Source: Alphaproteobacteria bacterium (GTDB taxonomy: Bacteria > Pseudomonadota > Alphaproteobacteria > Rs-D84). Taken from it: DNA of 5,642 nucleotides. The translations under genes and the position numbers were made by a program. Under the pieces are notes generated by a model, which made no database searches, was not told the DNA's origin, and worked only from the letters and a program-made list of their open reading frames with translations. This document shows, piece after piece, positions 1 to 4,116 of this stretch. The stretch's first letter is position 1. The number at the start of each line of letters is the position of its first letter. Location: assembly GCA_017425725.1 (NCBI GenBank), contig JAFOXU010000077.1, forward strand, positions 1 through 5,642, written 5' to 3'.

Positions 1-332
1 ATTGCAGATTCGGCACTGGTTAACAGGACTTTGCCGATGTGTTGCCCTTGGTACTGTGGTAAAACGTACAGGTGCATTATTTTTGCAAGTTTTACTTCAT
101 AGGTGCCACTGATAAAACCAATCATTTTATCGTTGTCGTATGCGCCAAATGCAAAGTTCTGAATTGGTCTTGACCAGTTTTCTTTGAATTCTGCCAGTGT
201 GTCATTTAAATCTTTTTGTGATGTTTCGATGTTGTAATTATGTTTTCTGGTTTCTGTGCGGATGCGCATGAAATCATCCCAGATACCTGGGGCAGATTGA
301 TTGAATATTGGAAAAATCTTTATATCTGTCAT
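1..332 (-). CDS. GNAT-family N-acetyltransferase, N-terminal 110 residues (runs off left edge)
   Basis: This is the start of a GCN5-related acetyltransferase, a family that moves an acetyl group from acetyl-CoA to an amine; the substrate cannot be read from this part. What is visible: residues 1-60 form the variable N-terminal part, residues 61-81 look like the central strands (FAFGAYDNDKMIGFISG), and residues 88-104 are motif A (LYVLPQYQGQHIGKVLL), with the acetyl-CoA pyrophosphate loop QGQHIG at 95-100. The first Gly of the usual Q/RxxGxG/A is His98, a tolerated variant. The C-terminal third lies outside the window. I chose the ATG at 332-330 because a near-perfect promoter ends 7 bases before it; no Shine-Dalgarno sequence is present, so the mRNA is probably leaderless. 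A later in-frame Met at residue 22 is possible but would cut into the fold. The hydrolase gene lies 31 bases upstream on the same strand. Confidence 0.88.
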   Translation of the reverse strand, partial: MTDIKIFPIFNQSAPGIWDDFMRIRTETRKHNYNIETSQKDLNDTLAEFKENWSRPIQNFAFGAYDNDKMIGFISGTYEVKLAKIMHLYVLPQYQGQHIGKVLLTSAESA

Positions 333-339
333 ACTGTAC

Positions 340-367
340 ATTATAGTACAAAACGATATGTTGTCAA
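340..367 (-). promoter_or_regulatory. Consensus sigma70-type promoter for the GNAT gene, with palindrome around the -10
   Basis: On the minus strand there is a perfect TTGACA (367 to 362), a 16-base spacer and a perfect TATAAT (345 to 340). The -35 box contains the TGA stop codon of the upstream hydrolase gene (366 to 364). The -10 box is flanked by a 5-base inverted repeat, TGTAC-TATAAT-GTACA (350 to 335), which could be an operator for a repressor. The expected transcription start falls at about 333-332, on or next to the ATG. Confidence 0.8.
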
Positions 368-1092
368 TGATTGAATTGAAGTTTTATTTTTGAAAGGCGA
401 CCATGTGTTGCGTTTGGAACTGTTATCAGGTTTTTGTTTTTTGCCCATTTTTGTGATAATTCATTTGGAACAACGTTATCGTGTTCTGCGATATAGTGTG
501 TTTGTGGTAATTGGGGCAGGGGGTTTAATTCCGCTGACTTGGTTAGTGGTTTATCGCTAAAATATGATGTCCAGTCTGTGTGATTTAATACACCTGCGAT
601 TGTAATCCATTGTATTATGTTTATGTCAGGATTTTGATTGATTATCAAACCGGACAATAGTGCACCGCCAGAATATCCAATTAAAATAACAGGCTTGTTG
701 TGGGCAATTGTTTTTACCGCCTGTGTCATATTGTCGATGATTTTTTGGGAAAAACGTCCGTCTGTCCAGTCTGATTGTGTGCAACTGTCGGACATATTAT
801 ATTGGCACGGGCGGGCAATATATGCCACGTTGGGATGTGTGTCTGATGCAGATAAATTGCGCAAAAACGTATTATGTGGTGTTGGGTCGTGGGTCGGGAT
901 GCCACGTGCATCAAATGCATGGCCGTCACCTTCGATATAAATATGTATTGGTTGTGCGTCAGATGTTATTTTTTGATATGTAAAAATTTCAAAGTCGCTG
1001 GTTTGGATGTTTTGTTGGACAAAGTCAACAGGCGCAATCCACGTTGCCATACACCCCCACAATAATAAAGATAAACCCAATATTCGCCACAT
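364..1092 (-). CDS. Alpha/beta hydrolase of the ARPCQY/GYSGG family, probable periplasmic lipoprotein
   Basis: A 242-residue alpha/beta-hydrolase, complete. The predicted catalytic triad is Ser141 in the nucleophile elbow GYSGG (139-143), Asp205 in AEHDNVVP (202-209) and His230 in NATHG (227-231). EGDGHAFDARGIPTHDPTP (54-72) and ARPCQY (93-98), with a second Cys at 104 and the WTDGRF motif (109-114), match a family of bacterial hydrolases usually annotated only as alpha/beta hydrolase and often carrying a lipoprotein signal. The start fits this: residues 1-14 are hydrophobic and end in LLWGC, a lipobox with an unusual Trp at -2, so Cys14 may be lipidated. Cys96 and Cys104 could form a disulfide in the periplasm. 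Substrate unknown; esterase activity is the family-level guess. The ATG at 1092 has no Shine-Dalgarno sequence; a CTATAT box sits 7 bases before it. No terminator separates it from the GNAT gene, so read-through is possible. Confidence 0.87.
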   Translation of the reverse strand: MWRILGLSLLLWGCMATWIAPVDFVQQNIQTSDFEIFTYQKITSDAQPIHIYIEGDGHAFDARGIPTHDPTPHNTFLRNLSASDTHPNVAYIARPCQYNMSDSCTQSDWTDGRFSQKIIDNMTQAVKTIAHNKPVILIGYSGGALLSGLIINQNPDINIIQWITIAGVLNHTDWTSYFSDKPLTKSAELNPLPQLPQTHYIAEHDNVVPNELSQKWAKNKNLITVPNATHGRLSKIKLQFNH

Positions 1093-1098
1093 TTCTGA

Positions 1099-1105
1099 TA
1101 TATAG
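1099..1105 (-). promoter_or_regulatory. Possible -10 box for the hydrolase gene (leaderless start)
   Basis: On the minus strand CTATATA (1105 to 1099) ends 6-7 bases before the ATG at 1092. CTATAT is a known form of the alphaproteobacterial housekeeping -10 box. The -35 region is a T run without a good match, so this is a weak call. There is no Shine-Dalgarno sequence between it and the ATG. Confidence 0.4.
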
Positions 1106-1147
1106 GTTAGATATATTTTATAAAAAAATCAAAATAATAATATTTTT

Positions 1148-1187
1148 TTGACAATTATCTTGACAAATTGATTATTTGGGTTATGCT
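1148..1187 (+). promoter_or_regulatory. Promoter of the basic-tail/repeat membrane protein gene, with tandem TTGACA boxes
   Basis: Two perfect TTGACA hexamers lie 12 bases apart (1148-1153 and 1160-1165). The second pairs with TATGCT (1182-1187) at a 16-base spacing and gives a start near 1194, leaving a leader of about 30 bases. An AAAGGGG ribosome binding site (1209-1215) lies 8 bases before the ATG at 1224. The first TTGACA has no matching -10 box at normal spacing and may be chance, part of a direct repeat for a regulator, or an upstream contact. Confidence 0.6.
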
Positions 1188-1223
1188 GGTAGCAGGCAAA
1201 TTTAACACAAAGGGGTATATAGT

Positions 1224-1949
1224 ATGCCAACTAAACAAAAAATTAAGGCTGCGGCACGTCGTGTAAGAACTACTCGCAAGGCAGCATTGGTAAAAAAAGC
1301 AAAAAAACAAAATAAGATTTGTAAACGTGTTTGGGGTGCTATTTGTTGGCCGTTTAATAAAATTGGAAAGTTATTGCGTGCATTTTGGAATTGGGTATGT
1401 GAAATCAATATTATTGGTTTGGTTAATATTACATTATTAATTTCTATTATTGTATTATTTTCGATGTTGATTTTGGATGTTACAAAATGTAACAAGGCGC
1501 CTGTGGTTATTGTTGCAGAACCTGTACCTGTGACAAAGCCAGTACGTAATGTCGTTGCACGACCAATGCCGGTGTTGCCAGCGACAACAAAGAAAAAAAT
1601 TCAACCTGTTAATGTTGTGCCTGTAAAAAAGGCAGAAGTTGAAATTGCAAAAAAACAAATTGCGAAACAAGATAATAAATTTATGGGTGATATCGTTATT
1701 GATGGACGTGGCGCAGGTAAATTGTTGCAAAACCAAGCACAAGTTAATGGAAATTTATATTTGCAAAATATGCATAAGTATACATTACCTTGTGATATAA
1801 AAATTAATGGTAATTTGTTTTTGCGTGATATGGGGTTGTTACAGTTTTGTGGTGATTTTGTTGTTACAGGAAATATTTATGTCAGCCCACGTTCGTCATT
1901 TGGACCAATTCCAAAGACCGCACGTATTGGTGGGTATGTTGTTTTATAA
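1224..1949 (+). CDS. Single-pass membrane protein with basic N-tail and C-terminal period-20 solenoid-like repeat; function unknown
   Basis: I do not recognise this 241-residue protein by name. Residues 1-55 are very rich in Lys and Arg, suggesting a cytoplasmic tail that could touch nucleic acid, ribosomes or acidic lipids. Residues about 62-86 are one strong membrane helix. By the positive-inside rule the rest faces the periplasm: a Pro/Val/Lys linker (92-150), then a repeat domain (154-241). The repeats have period 20, starting VNGNLYLQNM at 174, INGNLFLRDM at 194 and VTGNIYVSPR at 214, ending IGGYVVL. This spacing with hydrophobic residues on alternate positions suggests a short beta-solenoid, like LPxxLxVxGNLxL leucine-rich-type repeats or, more distantly, bactofilins. 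Cys190 and Cys209 fall near the same place in adjacent turns and could pair. It has its own promoter and terminator, with an AAAGGGG binding site before the ATG. A structural or envelope-anchoring role is a guess only. Confidence 0.85.
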   Translation: MPTKQKIKAAARRVRTTRKAALVKKAKKQNKICKRVWGAICWPFNKIGKLLRAFWNWVCEINIIGLVNITLLISIIVLFSMLILDVTKCNKAPVVIVAEPVPVTKPVRNVVARPMPVLPATTKKKIQPVNVVPVKKAEVEIAKKQIAKQDNKFMGDIVIDGRGAGKLLQNQAQVNGNLYLQNMHKYTLPCDIKINGNLFLRDMGLLQFCGDFVVTGNIYVSPRSSFGPIPKTARIGGYVVL

Positions 1950-1976
1950 AATATAAAGATTTTATGTTTTCTCCCT

Positions 1977-2012
1977 AAAAAAATATCGTCAGTTGGTGGC
2001 GATATTTTTTTT
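1977..2012 (+). terminator. Rho-independent terminator after the repeat membrane protein gene
   Basis: The stem AAATATCGTC / GGCGATATTT (core 1981-1990 with 1998-2007, one T-G wobble) has a 7-base loop AGTTGGT and is extended by A and T runs to about 14 pairs, with the T run reaching 2012. It lies 27 bases after the stop codon and directly abuts the next promoter. Confidence 0.85.
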
Positions 2013-2013
2013 G

Positions 2014-2043
2014 TTGGAATATTTTGCGTTATCTGTGTATACT
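2014..2043 (+). promoter_or_regulatory. Promoter of the small membrane protein gene, with GTATAC-T-GTATAC over the -10
   Basis: TTGGAA (2014-2019, four of six consensus bases), an 18-base spacer and TATACT (2038-2043, five of six). The -10 box lies in a symmetric 13-base element, GTATACTGTATAC (2037-2049), made of two copies of GTATAC around one T, which could be an operator. The expected start is near 2050, giving a leader of about 24 bases with the AGGAAGGA binding site at 2063-2070. Confidence 0.55.
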
Positions 2044-2073
2044 GTATACGTAGAGATAAAAAAGGAAGGAAAA

Positions 2074-2316
2074 ATGTTTGATAAAATTTTAACAGTTTTG
2101 TCCAAAAATTTGGGATATTCAGTCGTTTTGGCTGTGTCTTTGTTGTTGTTTGCGTTGTTTTCTGATGGCTTGGTTCCAGGGTTGATTACTGCTGTGTCTG
2201 CGTTGTTGGTTTATACATGTACTGCGGCATTGTACAAAGAATACAAGGCCATGTCGGTTAAAAAGCCTGTTGCGATTAAGAAAACGGCACCTGCAAAAAA
2301 GAAGGCAAAAAAATAA
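2074..2316 (+). CDS. Small membrane protein with Lys/Ala/Pro-rich C-tail; function unknown
   Basis: An 80-residue protein I do not recognise. Residues about 14-31 and 34-54 form two hydrophobic segments joined by a short turn at DGLVPG, so both ends should lie on the same side. The tail (55-80) is strongly basic, ending in TAPAKKKAKK, like the tails of histone-H1-like or nucleic-acid-binding proteins; by the positive-inside rule it faces the cytoplasm. I chose the ATG at 2074 because AGGAAGGA (2063-2070) lies just before it and because the open frame upstream of it runs through the previous gene's terminator and this gene's promoter. It is a single-gene unit, with its own promoter and a strong terminator. 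Like the preceding 241-residue protein it joins membrane helices to a Lys-rich segment, but the two show no clear sequence similarity. Confidence 0.8.
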   Translation: MFDKILTVLSKNLGYSVVLAVSLLLFALFSDGLVPGLITAVSALLVYTCTAALYKEYKAMSVKKPVAIKKTAPAKKKAKK

Positions 2317-2323
2317 TTTATCT

Positions 2324-2344
2324 CCCACCGTTTGGTGGGTTTTT
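2324..2344 (+). terminator. Rho-independent terminator after the small membrane protein gene
   Basis: A six-pair GC-rich stem CCCACC / GGTGGG (2324-2329 and 2334-2339) with the loop GTTT, followed by TTTTT (2340-2344), starting 7 bases after the stop codon. Confidence 0.9.
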
Positions 2345-2382
2345 ATTTGGATTATATTTTTATTTTATCGGGGGGCTTTTTG

Positions 2383-2391
2383 TGGTATAAT
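2383..2391 (+). promoter_or_regulatory. Extended -10 promoter (TGGTATAAT) of the frameshifted barrel gene; leaderless start
   Basis: TGG plus a perfect TATAAT (2386-2391) forms an extended -10 element. No good -35 box is visible: TTTTAT is at 2363-2368, at a 17-base spacing. A run of six G (2370-2375) lies in the spacer. The -10 box ends 7 bases before the ATG at 2399 and there is no Shine-Dalgarno sequence, so the transcript should begin at or beside the ATG. Confidence 0.7.
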
Positions 2392-2398
2392 ATGCAAC

Positions 2399-3384
2399 AT
2401 GAGAAAAAGAAATATTTGCATTTTACCGGTTTTGATGTCTTTGTGTGCGTTGCCTGCATTTGCAGGGTGGCAGTATGATGGGGTCTACTTAGGTGATGGT
2501 TGGTATCAGGATGATGGTTCCAGATTTGTGCTGTCTGTTCGTGGCGGTGCATCGTATGCAATGGGAACGATTGAAAATAATGCTGGGGCAATTGTAACAG
2601 AATATTATCTTAGTCCTGATAAAACAGAAATCGCAACCAAGGGATATTACGAGGACACATTGGGTTCCCCAGCAGGGTGGTTCTATGCTGGAAAGGTTGA
2701 TGTTGCAGATATTCCACCAAGTGATGATTTTGACAGTTTTTCTTTGCCGGCGGTGCCAGTTTGGGGTGGACGATCCCGAATTCTCCCCAGTGGCGAATTG
2801 AAGTTGGTTGGGATCATATTGTAAAAAGTGATTATAACGTGTCGCCTATGTTTAGTGGTGATGTTGAATTGCAGGGTGGTGATCCACAAGTGGCTGGTAT
2901 TGTTTTGCCAATGCAAAGTGCTTCTGTTAATTCTGATGTCACAACAGATGTTGTCAGTTTGATGGCGTTTTATGATTTTTATGATGGTTTATATAAACCG
3001 ATGCGTACAGCAATTCCGTATATTGGTTTTGGTATCGGGTATGCAAACAGTAAAACAGTGCTTAATTTATCTGACCCGTATGGTGATATTGCGTATCAGT
3101 TGGATTTAACGCAATATGGCGAAATTGTTAATGTTAATGGTGCTGATATGATTCAATTCTATAAATCAGAACGCCATACATCTAATTTCGCAGCCTTGCT
3201 AGCAGGTGGTGTGTCATATGGAATTAACGAACGTATGTTCTTGGATTTTGGCGCACGTGTGATGTATGTGCCACGTATAAAGTGGGGGCTGACAAATGTT
3301 GATGATACACGTCATCGTGAATTTTTCAGTGCGAAAAATATGATTTATGCCAATGTTATGTTAGGAATCAGATTTGAATTTTAA
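2399..3384 (+). pseudogene. Outer-membrane beta-barrel protein (opacity/OmpA-like type), broken by a -1 frameshift
   Basis: Two overlapping frames make one barrel protein. The first starts at the ATG at 2399, with a Sec signal peptide (residues 1-22, ending LPAFA before GWQYDG), and would stop at 2824 after about 25 unrelated residues. The true sequence continues in the previous frame from about 2767 (WTIPNSPQWRIEVGW) to the stop at 3382-3384. Adding one G to the GGGG run at 2763-2766 restores an unbroken protein of about 328 residues, reading V-W-G-W-T at the join. The second part shows alternating amphipathic strands, PYIGFGIGYA, GINERMFLDFGARVMY and the C-terminal LGIRFEF with terminal Phe, the usual signal for outer-membrane insertion. 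It resembles the convergent gene at 3417-4025. As read, the product lacks most of its strands and should not fold. Sequencing error, recent mutation, slippage or recoding are all possible; only the reading frames are certain. Confidence 0.85.
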
Positions 3385-3411
3385 AAAAAGCCGTCATTTG
3401 ACGGCTTTTTT
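3384..3411. terminator. Bidirectional terminator shared by two convergent barrel genes
   Basis: A GC-rich stem GCCGTC / GACGGC (3390-3395 and 3400-3405) with the loop ATTT, flanked by an A run on the left and a T run on the right (3384-3389 and 3406-3411), so it ends in a U tract when read in either direction. It starts at the last base of the plus-strand gene's stop codon and ends 5 bases before the stop codon of the minus-strand gene. Confidence 0.9.
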
Positions 3412-3416
3412 ATTAT

Positions 3417-4025
3417 TTAAAATATTTCATCTAAACTAAATTTGTATGCGCCACCAAAATAGAATTCTGTCGCAGCAGCGGTTGTTGTTGCATATTCATT
3501 GCCGTGTAATTTGTGTTCAATTTCCCCATAGTACTGATATTTAACACCTAAATTTATATCAACGCGGTCGTTTAATGCAAAGTTTACCCCCAGCATAATT
3601 TGATATGACAAATCAAATGTTGAATCAGAAAAATTGGCCCCAGGCATATCAATGTCGCCCCAAATGCTGGCGAATCCGATACCTAAACCTGTGTATGGTG
3701 CAATTGCATCAGAAAATTCTTGGAACAGATACATGTTGAACATATTTGACCATATGTCATAGTCAAAACTGTTGTTTTTTGCGCCAGTGTATGATGTTTC
3801 GAATTCGATTGCAACATGGTCACTTAATCTGTTGCCAATAATTCCACCAATGCCAAAATTATCACGGCGCAGCGTTGTGTCAGATGCGCCATGTACATCG
3901 TATTCAAATGCGATGTTTTCGTTTTTATGAATGCGGAATCCTGCGTATGTTTCGTGTCTGGCATCATATGCAAATGATGGTGTTGATAATGTCAGCAGTG
4001 TCAGTAAACATGTCAATTTTTTCAT
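3417..4025 (-). CDS. Outer-membrane beta-barrel protein, opacity/OmpA-like type
   Basis: A complete 202-residue barrel. Residues 1-19 are a Sec signal peptide (MKK, then a hydrophobic stretch, ending TPSFA before YD). The mature part of about 183 residues is the usual length for an eight-stranded barrel, with alternating strand-like segments such as ETYAGFRIH (25-33), VAIEFETSYTG (71-81), YTGLGIGFAS (111-120), FDLSYQIMLGVNFAL (137-151), VDINLGVKYQYYG (155-167) and TEFYFGGAYKF (186-196), ending in Phe. PYTGLGIGFA and NDRVDINLGVKYQY closely parallel segments of the frameshifted barrel on the other side of the shared terminator. Members of this family serve as adhesins, pores or structural proteins of the outer membrane; the role here is not readable. 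AAGGA (4038 to 4034) lies 8 bases before the ATG and supports the start. Confidence 0.88.
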   Translation of the reverse strand: MKKLTCLLTLLTLSTPSFAYDARHETYAGFRIHKNENIAFEYDVHGASDTTLRRDNFGIGGIIGNRLSDHVAIEFETSYTGAKNNSFDYDIWSNMFNMYLFQEFSDAIAPYTGLGIGFASIWGDIDMPGANFSDSTFDLSYQIMLGVNFALNDRVDINLGVKYQYYGEIEHKLHGNEYATTTAAATEFYFGGAYKFSLDEIF

Positions 4026-4054
4026 GATTTTTTTCCTTTCCTTGTATGTGTATG

Positions 4055-4060
4055 ATTATA
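4055..4060 (-). promoter_or_regulatory. -10 box of the intact barrel gene
   Basis: A perfect TATAAT on the minus strand (4060 to 4055). A possible -35 TTGCCT (4080 to 4075) is at a short 14-base spacing, so that assignment is weak. The expected start is near 4048, giving a leader of about 23 bases that contains two AAGGA repeats (4043-4039 and 4038-4034). Confidence 0.5.
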
Positions 4061-4062
4061 AA

Positions 4063-4092
4063 TTGTACTAAAAAAGGCAAGGTATTTATGAT
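4063..4092 (+). promoter_or_regulatory. Possible promoter of the penicillin-binding protein gene
   Basis: TTGTAC (4063-4068), an 18-base spacer and TATGAT (4087-4092, five of six consensus bases). The -35 box keeps only TTG. It overlaps the minus-strand promoter, so the two divergent transcripts probably compete. A weak GGGG (4106-4109) lies 7 bases before the ATG at 4117. Confidence 0.4.
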
Positions 4093-4116
4093 AAAATGTC
4101 TGTGTGGGGTTTATAT

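Noticed and set aside
638..1065. Plus-strand open frames inside the hydrolase gene
   Set aside because: They are opposite-strand shadows of a gene with a full catalytic triad and family motifs; no ribosome binding sites or known domains.
1202..1742. Minus-strand open frames opposite the repeat membrane protein gene
   Set aside because: Composition reflects the antisense of Lys- and Val-rich codons (Phe, Asn and His-rich products), with no start signals.
1993..2073. A 27-residue N-terminal extension of the small membrane protein starting at TTG 1993
   Set aside because: It would begin in the loop of the upstream terminator and run through the promoter; AGGAAGGA just before the ATG at 2074 marks the true start.
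2270..2398. Extended start of the barrel gene from 2270
   Set aside because: That stretch overlaps the end of the small protein and its terminator. The signal peptide begins at the ATG at 2399.
2392..2480. ATG at 2392, which is in the same frame as the downstream half of the broken barrel
   Set aside because: This frame hits a stop codon after fewer than 30 codons and gives no signal peptide.
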